Notes: a model not told the origin generated them from the letters alone. Shown: positions 28,308 to 37,502, numbered from the stretch's first letter. The stretch: DNA of 64,000 nucleotides from Cupriavidus sp. 2SB (GCF_005503625.1 NZ_SCMX01000006.1:87202-151201); one strand, 5' to 3'. Made by a program: numbers and translations.

Positions 28308-29624
28308 TCAGCGCCCCGCTGCCGTCGCGTTGCTACGGCCCGTTTCCTGAATGTTCGACAGCGCCACCAGCGTAACCACGCCACAGGCCATCATGTAGAG
28401 CGCAGGAGCCATCGGGTTACCGGTTACTCCAATCAACCAGGTCACCACTGCCTGCGAAGAGCCGCCGAATATCGTGACACCAATGCTGTAGATCACCGAC
28501 AAGCCGCTGGCTCGGACGCCGGGAGGCAGCATTTCCATGAGCAGCAGCAACATTGGCGCAGAGCCGATATTGCCCAGCGCAGTCAAAACCGCCGTAACGA
28601 CCAGCACCAGCGGCACGCTCGGGTACGTGTTGATCAGCCAGAACGCCGGGTAGATGAGAATCGTTGTGGCAACCAGGGCAGCCAGCGCGATGGGCTTGCG
28701 ACGCATCAGACGGTCGGCGAGTCGTCCGGCCAGCAGAGAGGAGACAATCATCGTGGCACCGGCTACGCATCCCGACAACAGAGATAGCGACGAAGGCATG
28801 CGCAACACGCGAATCATGTACGTCGGCATGTAGAACACCACCAGATACATCGCCACCGTACCCGCAGTAATGGACAGCACGCCCTTGACCACGCTGCGCC
28901 CATGCTCACGGAACAGCGTCCGCAGCGGGCTGGCCTCGTGGGCGTGCTCAGGTAACGTTTCGTCGAGATTGGCGCGGATATACAGTCCCACGGGCGCAAT
29001 CAGCAGGCCAAGCAGGAACGGCAGCCGCCAACCCCAAGACTCGAGCGACTCCGCTGGCAGGAACGCGTAGAGCGCCGTGCCGGTAGCAGCGCCGAGCAGT
29101 GCCGCCGCACCCTGGCTGGCCGCCTGCCAACTGATGCGGTAGCCGCGGCGCTGCACGCCTCCCGCCTCCATCAACATTGACGTCGACGCGCCAATTTCAC
29201 CGCCGAGGGAAAATCCCTGCAGCAGACGACCCGCTACGATCAGCAACGGCCCCAATGCACCTGCCGCGGCGTACGTCGGCGCACAAGCAATGCACATCGT
29301 GCCCACCACCATCAAGGCGATGGTCAGGGTCATGGCTGCCTTGCGGCCTTTACGGTCGGCAAAGCTGCCAATCACAAATCCTCCCAACGGGCGCATGACG
29401 AAGCCGATGCCGAAAGTGGCGACGGCCAGCAGCAGCGACCCGTATGAACTGGTAGTGGGAAAAAACAGCTTGCCGATCAGGACCGCAAAGAAGCTGTAGA
29501 CGGTGAAGTCGTACATTTCGAGCGCATTGCCAACCGAACACGCGGCAATCACGCGCGACTGGTTGTTCGGGACGGCGGCTGCGGATGCAAGTGTAGCTCG
29601 GGCGCCAAGGGTTACGTCATTCAT
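28308..29624 (-). CDS. MHS-family MFS transporter
   Basis: From ATG 29624 the protein is 438 residues with about twelve membrane segments. Signature blocks are ACSVGNALEMYDFTVYSFFA, RPLGGFVIGSFADRKGRK and GRLLQGFSLGGEIGAS. This places it with citrate/proline-betaine-type proton symporters. It leads a run MFS-LysR-porin-M20 that looks like one catabolic unit. Frames further upstream to 29855 lack family features. It is only distantly similar to the transporter at 2149-3495. Confidence 0.75.
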   Translation of the reverse strand: MNDVTLGARATLASAAAVPNNQSRVIAACSVGNALEMYDFTVYSFFAVLIGKLFFPTTSSYGSLLLAVATFGIGFVMRPLGGFVIGSFADRKGRKAAMTLTIALMVVGTMCIACAPTYAAAGALGPLLIVAGRLLQGFSLGGEIGASTSMLMEAGGVQRRGYRISWQAASQGAAALLGAATGTALYAFLPAESLESWGWRLPFLLGLLIAPVGLYIRANLDETLPEHAHEASPLRTLFREHGRSVVKGVLSITAGTVAMYLVVFYMPTYMIRVLRMPSSLSLLSGCVAGATMIVSSLLAGRLADRLMRRKPIALAALVATTILIYPAFWLINTYPSVPLVLVVTAVLTALGNIGSAPMLLLLMEMLPPGVRASGLSVIYSIGVTIFGGSSQAVVTWLIGVTGNPMAPALYMMACGVVTLVALSNIQETGRSNATAAGR

Positions 29625-30233
29625 GAGAATTGTCGGTAGCAGGTCTACGAAACACTGAATCGCATCTCGCGTCCAGCGAATGGCCACTTCTACTAGCAAG
29701 GCGCATACCTCTGCGTCCTTGGCACCAGTATTCGTGGAATTAACGCACCTGGAAAATCGATAATTCTCATCGCGAAAACCTTTTGTTATCGCGACTCCGC
29801 GGCACCCGAACAGAGGTCCTTTGGGCACCAATTCCGTGCCCGGGTCACCAATCACAAGCAGCCAACCGGGACGTCATTCCCACGGAGGGGGCACAGACGC
29901 GCCTCCCATCGCCGCAAATGAATCGGTTCGCCATTTTCGCCGGGATGCACCCCATCAAGCTCGCTGGACTACGCTAGAGGCGCTGGAATGGATCGAGCGC
30001 CTGACCCTCAATTGAGAAAAATGAAGCCCCTCACGTGGCAATGACGGACTCAAAACCTCGGAGGTGAAGAAAGGCACGATCCTGAAGACGTGCGCCGCCT
30101 CCAATGTAAGGCTTCAGCAGTGAGCCGAGATGTAGGTCTTCCGTTGATTCAGCATCGCACCGTCTTGGCTGCCAATTGCGCACCAGCGATGTCTCCATAC
30201 GCGTCATCACCCCCGCGCGCACCTATACTGAGG
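29625..30233. other. Intergenic region between divergent transcription units
   Basis: Promoters for the MFS run (minus) and the methylase (plus) must lie here, but I see no clear -35/-10 pair, palindrome or small gene. Confidence 0.4.
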
Positions 30234-31112
30234 ATGCAAAAACATCCTCAACCTCACGCCGCAGAAGCCGGCACCCCTCCCTCCACCAATATCCCAGCTC
30301 AGGCTGGGCCGATTTTGAAGTGGCCCGGTGGCAAGACCCAGTTGCTGCCCATGCTCCGAGAACTGCTGCCCGCCGGAAATCGCCTCGTAGAGCCGTTTCT
30401 TGGCGGTGCCAGCGTGTTTCTCGGAACAGATTTTCCGAGCTATCTGCTGCTCGATGCGCACGCAGACCTCATCGGCATGTACAAGCAGATTGTCCAGCAA
30501 CCCGAGCGCGTCATCGAGCTAGCACGACCGCTGTTCTCCCCACATGCTGCGAACGAAGAGATCTACTCCTTCGTCCGGGATGCATTCAATCGAGCTAGCC
30601 CAGCCGACGTTCGCGCCGCCTACTTCCTGTATCTCAACAAGTTCGGATTCAATGGACTTTCTCGATACTCGGCCAAGGGCAACTTCAATGTGCCATGGAA
30701 TCGCTCCGCCAAGACTCCGGCGTTGCCGGAAGATAATATTCGAGCGTTCAGTCAACGGGCGCGAGAAATGGCGGTCATCGTGCAAGGCGACTTCACCGAT
30801 GCGTTCAAACTCGCGGTGCCCGGAGACGTCATCTACTGTGACCCACCGTATGTGGATCGTGAGGACGCGCCATCTTTTACGAAATACACTGCCGAAGGGT
30901 TCCCGCGAGAACGTCAGTGGGAATTGGCAGATTTGGCGCGCGCCACGGCGACACGAGGCATTCCTGTGGTCATCTCAAATCACCTGACCGGCGAGACGCG
31001 GGAGCTCTATCGCGATGCTGAGTGTCACGAAGTCGAAGTACGCCGGTCTGTGGCAGCCAGGGCGGGCGCTCGCAGGAAGGTTTCCGAAGGAATCTTCGTC
31101 TTCAAGGCTTAG
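30234..31112 (+). CDS. Orphan Dam-type DNA adenine methyltransferase
   Basis: A 292-residue class D12 N6-adenine methylase. The SAM-binding motif is ILKWPGGKTQLLPML with VEPFLGGASVFLG, and the catalytic motif is DVIYCDPPYVDRE. I start at ATG 30234 since GAGG is directly upstream and the residues before it are not family-like. No restriction gene is next to it, so it is an orphan. Such enzymes usually modify GATC and come from phages or mobile DNA; here it may protect or regulate. The sequence cannot tell which site is methylated. Confidence 0.75.
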   Translation: MQKHPQPHAAEAGTPPSTNIPAQAGPILKWPGGKTQLLPMLRELLPAGNRLVEPFLGGASVFLGTDFPSYLLLDAHADLIGMYKQIVQQPERVIELARPLFSPHAANEEIYSFVRDAFNRASPADVRAAYFLYLNKFGFNGLSRYSAKGNFNVPWNRSAKTPALPEDNIRAFSQRAREMAVIVQGDFTDAFKLAVPGDVIYCDPPYVDREDAPSFTKYTAEGFPRERQWELADLARATATRGIPVVISNHLTGETRELYRDAECHEVEVRRSVAARAGARRKVSEGIFVFKA

Positions 31113-31123
31113 GTGGCTAGCCC

Positions 31124-31405
31124 CTAGACTGCTTCAGCCGGCTTCTGACAAAGCACAATCGCAGTTGACGTCTCGAATGAGTCACTGTCCAGCTTGACAA
31201 GACCCCGACGGATCATCGCCGAGACACTGCACCAAGGAATGAACTCATCAATGTTACGTGCAGCATTGAAAACGCGGACATACCCCGTGAACCTTCCAGA
31301 TAGCGGAGACACCTGCAATATCGCTTTGTGCCCTTGCTTTAGGCTTGCCAAGACCATTTTTTGGCGTTCCGTGATGTTGTCCGGCCGCTTGATGAGTGCT
31401 GGCAC
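31124..31405 (-). CDS. Hypothetical protein, convergent with the methylase
   Basis: A 93-residue protein from GTG 31405, preceded by GGAGGAG five bases upstream. It starts MPALIKRPDNITERQKMVLA and continues with ILQVSPLSGRFTGYVRVFN and SVSAMIRRGLVKLD, which look like a small winged-helix-like or beta fold. Its stop is 12 bases from that of the methylase on the other strand. The pairing suggests they arrived together. Function unknown. Confidence 0.5.
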   Translation of the reverse strand: MPALIKRPDNITERQKMVLASLKQGHKAILQVSPLSGRFTGYVRVFNAARNIDEFIPWCSVSAMIRRGLVKLDSDSFETSTAIVLCQKPAEAV

Positions 31406-31675
31406 TCCGCTCCTCCTAGACAGGCTCGTGTAGCCCAGAAATATGCCAAACTGGGCTACGTCGACAATACCCGTTTGGGTGAGCAAGGCAAAATGAATGC
31501 ACTCACTGATATCGCTTCGTTGGCCATTTTTTGCGCTTCACCATGGCAGCGCAGTCGCCTGTCGTTCCAGATGCAGCCGACGCATGACGAGGAATAGTGT
31601 TGGTGGCGAGCGCAAGGCATGGCCCAGTTCTGCCTGGTCGCCACCATCGTGCGCTCCGTGGAAACCACTCGCTGT

Positions 31676-32167
31676 CTATTTCTCAAACTTCAACGACATG
31701 TGTCGCCGTGCCTTGCGAAGTGCGTTGACGTCGCCTGCTGCCAAGGCCGGGCCTTTAAATTCCCCTGCCCGGATCCGCGACAGTACCCGCTCCGCATTAG
31801 TCACGCAGTCAACCTCCGCTGGCTTCGCTTCGATTTCGGCCAACAATGCGTTGATGTGCGACTTGCTTTGCGCGAGTCGCCTCTCCAGCGCTTCAATGTC
31901 CCGCACCTTGTTGCGGAGCGTCTCGAGCAGCGAGTCATGGACCCACAGTGTCAAGTCGGGTGGAAGCACCGCGCGAATCTCATCGAGCGTAAATCCTGCG
32001 TGTTGCGCAGTCGCGATCAGGTCGAGGATCAGGACCGTTTGCGGTGGATAGGTGCGATAGCCGTTTGCCTGACGTTCGACCTTCAACAAGCCGATGTCCT
32101 CGTAAAAGCGGATTCTCGAAGTAGCGAGGCCAGTGCGTTCCGCCAGTTCCCCAATCCTCATGTTCAT
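31676..32167 (-). CDS. MerR-family transcriptional regulator
   Basis: A 163-residue MerR-type activator. The N-terminal winged helix reads MNMRIGELAERTGLATSRIR with FYEDIGLLKVERQANGYRTY, followed by the long dimerisation helix (LLETLRNKVRDIEALERRLA). It has no Cys cluster near the C-terminus, so it is not a metal sensor of the MerR/ZntR type. Two copies of a similar operator lie upstream of itself and of the oxidoreductase gene at 32403-33638, so it probably controls both. Related regulators respond to oxidants, drugs or small organics. Confidence 0.75.
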   Translation of the reverse strand: MNMRIGELAERTGLATSRIRFYEDIGLLKVERQANGYRTYPPQTVLILDLIATAQHAGFTLDEIRAVLPPDLTLWVHDSLLETLRNKVRDIEALERRLAQSKSHINALLAEIEAKPAEVDCVTNAERVLSRIRAGEFKGPALAAGDVNALRKARRHMSLKFEK

Positions 32168-32216
32168 TGCTGACCTCTCTCGATAGCTGATGCACCCGAG
32201 GTGCCTTCAACCGACA

Positions 32217-32247
32217 CTCTAAGGTTAAAGTCAACCTTAAGGTCAAG
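32217..32247. promoter_or_regulatory. MerR-type operator upstream of the merR-like gene
   Basis: AAGGTTAAAGTCAACCTT (32221-32238) is an inverted repeat, AAGGTT with AACCTT, extended by AAGGTCAAG. The same arrangement, CTCTAAG-TTAAAGTCA, occurs at 33670. On the minus strand it lies about 50 bp before the start, where MerR proteins bind within a long -35/-10 spacer. Confidence 0.6.
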
Positions 32248-32402
32248 TCTCTCCTGCGCATAGTGCGTTCCAGCCCCATGCTTGGCGGCCCGTGCGGCGC
32301 TGACATCTCTCCCAGAGCTCGTGTGGCAGTGATTGTCAGTAGACCGTGCGCGGGCGCTCGGAATGTGTCGACAGCGGCTTGATAAATTGTGTGCTCGGTC
32401 TG

Positions 32403-33638
32403 TCAGCCATGACCGCGCAGGGTCATCCAGCGTCGGTACTGGCGGGCGCGGCGTGCGTCGGACAATTGCTGCAGGATCAGCGCGCGCAGTGCCGATACCT
32501 TCGGATTGGTCGCCTTGCCGCGACTGAGCTTGCGTAGTTGGAACTTGACTGCCGCCATATTGGCCAGTGAGGCCAGTGGCTTGTTCTTCCACGTGATTGG
32601 CGATAACGCGGGAGCGCTGTCTTTACCGGCGCGCCAATCGCGTGGCAGATTGGGATCGATCGCCAGAGCAGTGCCGATACCAACCATGTCCACGCCGCTC
32701 CTGACTACTTCCTCGACTATCGGCCAACGGCGGATGCCGCCCGTGACCATCACTGGCATCTTCGCCACCACCCGAATGTCGCGGGCGAACTCTAGAAAGT
32801 AGGCCTCGCGGGCAAGCGTACTGCCGTCGCGTGCGTCGCCTTGCATGGCCGGCGCTTCATAGCTGCCTCCCGACAGCTCGACCAGATCGACAGCCAACGC
32901 ATTGAGCAGTTGCACAACCTGTCGGGCATCTTCCGCGCTGACTCCGCCCCGCTGAAAGTCTGCCGAGTTCAGCTTGACGGCAACCGCGAAATCAGGCGAC
33001 ACCGCGGCGCGTACGGCCTTGACGATCTCGATGAGCAGCCGAGCGCGGTTCTTCAGCGAGCCACCCCACTCATCCGTCCTCTGGTTGCTCAGAGGCGAGA
33101 GGAACTGGCTTAGCAGATATCCATGTGCCGCATGAAGCTCGACGCCCGTGAAACCGGCCTGTTCGCCCAGTTGAGCCGTGTGAGCAAAACGCCGAATCAC
33201 ATCCTCGATGACTCTGTGCGTCATCGCCTTTGGCGAGTTGAAATGCTTAGACATGTTGCCCAAGTTCAAAGGCACAGCAGACGGAGCCCAAGTGAGCTGC
33301 CCCAGATTGGCGGGCATCTGGCGGCCGGGATGGTTGATCTGCAACCAGATCTGCGCCTTGTTGGCTCTTCCGACCTCCGCCCAGCGCTTGAACCGGTCCA
33401 GGTGCCTGGCATCTTCCAATACCACGCCTCCAGGCCCCGTCATGGCGCGGCTGTCCACCATCACGTTGCCAGTGATAAGAAGACCTGCGCCTCCCTCTGC
33501 CCAAGCCCTGTAGAGCTGAATCAGCTCCTCGGAGGGCGCGTGGTCCTCGTCTGCCATGTTTTCTTCCATGGCGGCTTTGGCGATGCGGTTCGGAATCGTC
33601 GAACCATTGGGGAGTGCAAGCTTTTCGAAGACGTTCAT
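32403..33638 (-). CDS. Old-yellow-enzyme-family NADH:flavin oxidoreductase
   Basis: A 411-residue FMN-dependent ene-reductase-type protein with a TIM-barrel. Marker blocks are NRIAKAAMEENMADEDHAPS, LHAAHGYLLSQFLSPLSNQR with DEWGGSLKNRARLL, and PVMVTGGIRRWPIV followed by GVDMVGIGTALA. No Fe-S cysteine cluster of the 2,4-dienoyl-CoA reductase type is evident. It reduces activated double bonds with NAD(P)H in the cytoplasm. A MerR-type box lies 32 bp upstream of its start. Confidence 0.82.
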   Translation of the reverse strand: MNVFEKLALPNGSTIPNRIAKAAMEENMADEDHAPSEELIQLYRAWAEGGAGLLITGNVMVDSRAMTGPGGVVLEDARHLDRFKRWAEVGRANKAQIWLQINHPGRQMPANLGQLTWAPSAVPLNLGNMSKHFNSPKAMTHRVIEDVIRRFAHTAQLGEQAGFTGVELHAAHGYLLSQFLSPLSNQRTDEWGGSLKNRARLLIEIVKAVRAAVSPDFAVAVKLNSADFQRGGVSAEDARQVVQLLNALAVDLVELSGGSYEAPAMQGDARDGSTLAREAYFLEFARDIRVVAKMPVMVTGGIRRWPIVEEVVRSGVDMVGIGTALAIDPNLPRDWRAGKDSAPALSPITWKNKPLASLANMAAVKFQLRKLSRGKATNPKVSALRALILQQLSDARRARQYRRWMTLRGHG

Positions 33639-33669
33639 GGGGTCACCTCATTGATCGTGCTTCGACTCT

Positions 33670-33695
33670 AAGATTAAAGTCAGCTTGAAGGTCAA
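33670..33695. promoter_or_regulatory. MerR-type operator upstream of the oxidoreductase gene
   Basis: AAGATTAAAGTCAGCTT followed by GAAGGTCAA closely matches the box at 32221. Both start with CTCTAAG and share TTAAAGTCA. It precedes the minus-strand start at 33638, consistent with activation by the neighbouring MerR protein. Confidence 0.6.
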
Positions 33696-33850
33696 CCCCA
33701 TTCTTTACGCGACTGCGGTCATCTATCAACATGAAATGCTCTTCGAGTATTTCTTCTTGCGCCAAGCAGTCGCCACTCGCAGCGCCAATAGGACGATGAT
33801 GAGCAAAGGGAGCTGCAACCCTTCACTCCGTAAAGCAAACGCGAAGCACG

Positions 33851-34378
33851 TCACGCCTCTCCGACGACAATGAGACGGCTGCAGTCAAGACCCGCCTGCG
33901 CGCAAAGCGACCGATAAATGGTGAGGATTGCATGCGCGTCGAGGACCGCTGTGACATTCTGCTGCCCATCCAAATTAACATTGGCCCCCCAAATGGCAAA
34001 CCATGTCAGCATTGACCCCTCTTGGTCCTCAGGCGCATGTAGCGTGTGCACGGAGCTAGCGGGTTCGAACAAATAGGAACCGGGAGTATTAACCTGATTG
34101 GGGCTTTCTAGGTAATGCCAACTCCCCTCAAGCGTTACCGCGAGCACCATGCCTGTGTGGAAATGAGTGGGGACCGTTGTTCCGGGCCGAAGGCGGGTAC
34201 GATTGATCCACATGCCGACATTGAGGTCGACATGGAGAAGTTGCAATTCGACACCCTCGGCAACTTCGACGAAGGGCACTTCGTTGATGCCAATGTGCGT
34301 TGTTTCCGCTCCGATGGCAAAGCCGACGGGGAAAACGCCGATATGACTTTCGTTGTGTGACGCAATCTCTTGATTCAT
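33851..34378 (-). CDS. Cupin protein, dihydroxyacetophenone-dioxygenase-like
   Basis: A 175-residue single cupin from ATG 34378, preceded by GGAGAA. Metal-ligand motifs are VPTHFHTGMVLAVTLEGSWH and a second His in SSVHTLHAPED. The family includes 2,4-prime-dihydroxyacetophenone dioxygenase, which cleaves a carbon-carbon bond of an aryl or alkyl ketone with Fe(II). The exact substrate cannot be read from sequence. It follows an SDR and an alpha/beta hydrolase on the same strand, 92 bp after the SDR stop. Confidence 0.65.
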   Translation of the reverse strand: MNQEIASHNESHIGVFPVGFAIGAETTHIGINEVPFVEVAEGVELQLLHVDLNVGMWINRTRLRPGTTVPTHFHTGMVLAVTLEGSWHYLESPNQVNTPGSYLFEPASSVHTLHAPEDQEGSMLTWFAIWGANVNLDGQQNVTAVLDAHAILTIYRSLCAQAGLDCSRLIVVGEA

Positions 34379-34469
34379 GTCTTCTCCTTTTTTTAATATT
34401 CCGATTTGATCAACTAAGTCGATCACCTAAAGTCTGATTATTTATAGCCAAGCGAAGCTCGAATCCGCG

Positions 34470-35303
34470 TTATCGGTAGCTCGCCAGATCAATCGCCTCT
34501 GTGATGTTTTTTTGCTTAAATCCAAATTTTTCAATAACACCTCGGAACAACCCAGGAGCTCGCACAGGAAGGTTGTTCGAGGAGGGAATCACGATCGTTT
34601 GACTGCGCCGCTCGATGCCGCGAACAATTCCGTCGACCACCACTTCAGGGGTGATCGACTTGAAAAATAGGCTCTTATTTCCCTCCCAGAGCTTGAGACC
34701 AGCGGGGTCGGCGTGCATGTTCGCCAACATGGCCGTATTGACGAACGTCGGGTGAACGCTTCCGACACCGACGCCCAGATGTTTCACCTCCATTCGGATG
34801 CTGTTGCACAGAGCCCAGACGCCGGCTTTGCTGGCGGTGTAAGACGCTTGCAACGGCGAGTGAAAGAATGCCGCCAGGGAAGAAACACCGAGCAGATACC
34901 CTTTTTCCCGCTGAACGTATGGAAGCCCAGCGCGGAACGTTCGCCAAACGCCATTCAGATTGATGTCGATGACACGTTCGAAGGTCTTGGGATCGGTCTT
35001 AGCCATAGGTGCCACAACTTCGACGCCAGCGTTGGCAATCACGACGTCGATACGTCCAAAATGATTGGCGGCGCCTTCCATGGCGAGGCTAAGGTCCTCA
35101 AATGATCGGACGTCAGCGCGCCAACCCTTCGCATGATTTTCCCCGCCCAAATCTTCCGCCTGTTTGTTGACAGCATCCTGATCCAGATCAAACAAAGCAA
35201 GGCGAGCGCCACGTGCCCGAAGCTGACTCGCGAGCCCAGATCCAAGACCGCCGGTTGATCCCGTGATGGCAACTACGCGGCCAGCAAAATTGAAATTTGG
35301 CAC
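34470..35303 (-). CDS. Short-chain dehydrogenase
   Basis: A 277-residue SDR. GTG 35303 is chosen because GGAGAGAG lies just before it; an upstream start at 35348 overlaps the preceding gene by four bases. It has AITGSTGGLGSGLA, NAGVEVVAPM, Ser in GVSSLAAFFHSPLQ and YTASKAGVWAL. The C-terminal tail is longer than in classical members and ends in a basic LFRGVIEKFGFKQK segment, reminiscent of SDRs acting on hydrophobic substrates. It likely works with the hydrolase and cupin in a TetR-controlled degradation unit. Confidence 0.72.
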   Translation of the reverse strand: MPNFNFAGRVVAITGSTGGLGSGLASQLRARGARLALFDLDQDAVNKQAEDLGGENHAKGWRADVRSFEDLSLAMEGAANHFGRIDVVIANAGVEVVAPMAKTDPKTFERVIDINLNGVWRTFRAGLPYVQREKGYLLGVSSLAAFFHSPLQASYTASKAGVWALCNSIRMEVKHLGVGVGSVHPTFVNTAMLANMHADPAGLKLWEGNKSLFFKSITPEVVVDGIVRGIERRSQTIVIPSSNNLPVRAPGLFRGVIEKFGFKQKNITEAIDLASYR

Positions 35304-35344
35304 TTCTCTCTCCAATATTTTATGGAAATTTTTGGAACTAACGA

Positions 35345-36253
35345 TCAACTGGCGGAAGGCATCGGGACGTTACGCCGAAGAAATGCCAGCTGATCGGCGA
35401 TGACTCGCTCAAATGGTTCGCCGACGTAGATGTCGAAGTGCCCTTCGCGATATAGATTGATCTGAGCTTTAGGGGCGTTCAGTGCGTGCTTGATGGTTGC
35501 CTTCGATGGCGCAATCGTGTCGGGCTCACAAACGCAAAAGAGGACGGGACATGCGAGCTCGCGGGCTTTGCGACCAGGGAAGGAATTGACGATACGCAAG
35601 GCCACGCGTGCAGCGACTTTGTTCGTAAAATTCAAGTCTGTCGGCACTAGTTGCAGATAGCCGGCCAGGGCGTCATTCGCTGTCATCAGCCCGGCCGAGT
35701 GTGGCTTACCTGCAAGCGCAACAAGGAGCGGCTTGGCCCCAAACCATGCCCCCACTTGATCCATGATGGCCAAGGCCGTCACCTGAATGGAAGAAACGGG
35801 ACTCGACGCCATCGCCGATGCAAGTCCATCGGTAAACGGACATTGCGAAATGACGGCGACCACCTGCTTGTTGTTAGCTCCTGTAGCGATAACATGCCCG
35901 CCGGCAAACGATGTGCCCCACAGAACAACCTTACTTCCATCCACTTCGGGTTGCTTCTGTATGAAGTCGATCGCCGCCTGCCAATCCTCGCGCTGCTTCT
36001 TGATGTCCAGTAGTTGACGGGGCTGCCCTTCGCTGTCGCCGAAGTGGCGATAGTCGAATACGAGGCAGGCATAGCCTGCTGCTTGGAAACGTTCTGCGTA
36101 GGCGGAGAGGCGCATTGCGCGAACCGCACCTAGCCCGTGCCCCATCACAATCACGGGGGCTGGTTGCTGCTTCCCGTCAGGCAGGTAGAGCCATGCGCTG
36201 CATTTCTGGCCTCCAGACGGAAAAGTGACGTCTAACCGGTCTGCTGTGGTCAT
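35345..36253 (-). CDS. Alpha/beta hydrolase
   Basis: A 302-residue alpha/beta hydrolase of the YcjY/acetyl-xylan-esterase-like group. The oxyanion strand is VIVMGHGLGAVR, and the nucleophile elbow is VVLWGTSFAGGHV. An acid is expected around CEPDTIAPSKA and the catalytic His in YREGHFDIY. No signal peptide, so it is cytoplasmic. It is the first gene of the hydrolase-SDR-cupin run, and the TetR-type operator covers the region directly upstream of its ATG. Confidence 0.75.
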   Translation of the reverse strand: MTTADRLDVTFPSGGQKCSAWLYLPDGKQQPAPVIVMGHGLGAVRAMRLSAYAERFQAAGYACLVFDYRHFGDSEGQPRQLLDIKKQREDWQAAIDFIQKQPEVDGSKVVLWGTSFAGGHVIATGANNKQVVAVISQCPFTDGLASAMASSPVSSIQVTALAIMDQVGAWFGAKPLLVALAGKPHSAGLMTANDALAGYLQLVPTDLNFTNKVAARVALRIVNSFPGRKARELACPVLFCVCEPDTIAPSKATIKHALNAPKAQINLYREGHFDIYVGEPFERVIADQLAFLRRNVPMPSAS

Positions 36254-36258
36254 GTGTA

Positions 36259-36294
36259 TATAGAGTTAGCTCCAATGTTGTAATTAACTCTATA
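36259..36294. promoter_or_regulatory. TetR-type operator at the hydrolase promoter
   Basis: A perfect 10-bp inverted repeat, TATAGAGTTA and TAACTCTATA, surrounds GCTCCAATGTTG. The core TCCAATGTTG is shared with the site upstream of the TetR gene at 37493-37502. It begins six bases before the hydrolase start, so bound repressor would block transcription. Confidence 0.6.
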
Positions 36295-36819
36295 TATGGG
36301 GCATATTACAGTCAAGTACATGAAATCCCTTACTCGCACACAGCACCCCACAACGATGAGGGTCGGTGCTGGCGGCAACACGAAATGGGGTGATCATGCT
36401 TGCCACCTAGCGAGAGAGCGAGAGACGGCCTGTTGACCCGCCAGCGCTCCTGAAGTTACTCACGCAGGACGGATTGCTCCCCCCAAAAAAGGGACCTCGA
36501 GCCAGGGGACAAAGTGTGGGCAGCGCAGACGATCAGCGCTCAAACAGATCGACCATGACAGCCGGAATCGATCTCGAAGAGATTTAGATGTGAACTTCGT
36601 TGAGTTCTAGTAAGACTCACACAATTGCCATGCAGGGCCATAGGCCATAGCGGGCGCACGCATAGCCCGCAGGCAGAACATGCGGAGCGTAGGACCTGCA
36701 GCTTTTAGGGCACTAGGCCTTGCTCGCAATTTACAAGGGTACGCAGACAGGGAAAGTAGCCCGCCTACTTGAGGAATGCTCTATTCCTTCTACGTCCCTA
36801 AACGGTGAGGTTAGTTCTT
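36295..36819. other. Non-coding stretch
   Basis: I see no gene, repeat or hairpin that I can support between the hydrolase promoter and the end of the TetR gene. Confidence 0.4.
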
Positions 36820-37455
36820 TTAATTTTGCTTGCTGCCCTTTGGGGATTGCAGGCCTTGTCGGATCAAAGTAATAGCGGTATCGATTACCCTGTCCCTCAT
36901 ATTGTCATCAATGCGAAGTGAATCAGTACGTACAGCAAGATTCAGTACGCCATTCATCATCCCCCACATGGCAATCGCTGCTGCCTCCGCATCAAGTCCC
37001 TCTTCGGCCTCTCCGGCCTGGACGGCCTCCCGCAAAGCTGCGGCCAACCTTCCAGTTTGCTCTCGAATAAGGCCGACAACGCGGCTTATAGACGCAGGAT
37101 CATCAGGTGGATTAGACATCACCCGAAATTGATGTGGACGTTCTAGCGCAAAACGTACATAGGCAACGCCGGCGCGCTCAATCCGCTCATTTGCAGTGCC
37201 CTGACTATCGTAGGCCTCATCAACGAACTTCCTGTTTTCTTCAAGCGCCAGCTCGGTAATGGCCAAAAGAAGCGCAGGCTTGCCGCCGACCCGATTGTAG
37301 ACAGTCTGCAATGCTACATCTGCGCGCCTAGCCACTTCTTCAGTGGTGAGCGCTGCAGCACCTTGTTCAGCAACCAGCGCAGCGGCTACGTCAATGATGC
37401 TTCGCCGCATCTCGGCTGCACGGCGCTGGGTGCGCGTAAGTGGCTTCGAATTCAT
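36820..37455 (-). CDS. TetR-family transcriptional regulator
   Basis: A 211-residue TetR protein from ATG 37455, starting MNSKPLTRTQRRAAEMRRSI. The helix-turn-helix is TTEEVARRADVALQTVYNRV followed by GGKPALL. The C-terminal domain carries a TetR_C-type ligand pocket. A start at 37620 would read through the operator and is rejected. Shared operator sequence before itself and the hydrolase gene points to autoregulation and control of the hydrolase-SDR-cupin genes downstream on the same strand. Confidence 0.75.
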   Translation of the reverse strand: MNSKPLTRTQRRAAEMRRSIIDVAAALVAEQGAAALTTEEVARRADVALQTVYNRVGGKPALLLAITELALEENRKFVDEAYDSQGTANERIERAGVAYVRFALERPHQFRVMSNPPDDPASISRVVGLIREQTGRLAAALREAVQAGEAEEGLDAEAAAIAMWGMMNGVLNLAVRTDSLRIDDNMRDRVIDTAITLIRQGLQSPKGSKQN

Positions 37456-37481
37456 GCGTTTGACTCTACCACACTCCATTG

Positions 37482-37497
37482 TTGGAATTAACTCCAA
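37482..37497. promoter_or_regulatory. TetR-type operator upstream of the tetR-like gene
   Basis: TTGGAATTAACTCCAA is an inverted repeat (TTGGA/TCCAA), with a further TCCATTGTTGGA copy overlapping on the left from 37476. It shares AACTCCAATGTTG with the hydrolase site and lies 27 bp before the TetR ATG. Confidence 0.6.
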
Positions 37498-37502
37498 TGT
37501 TG

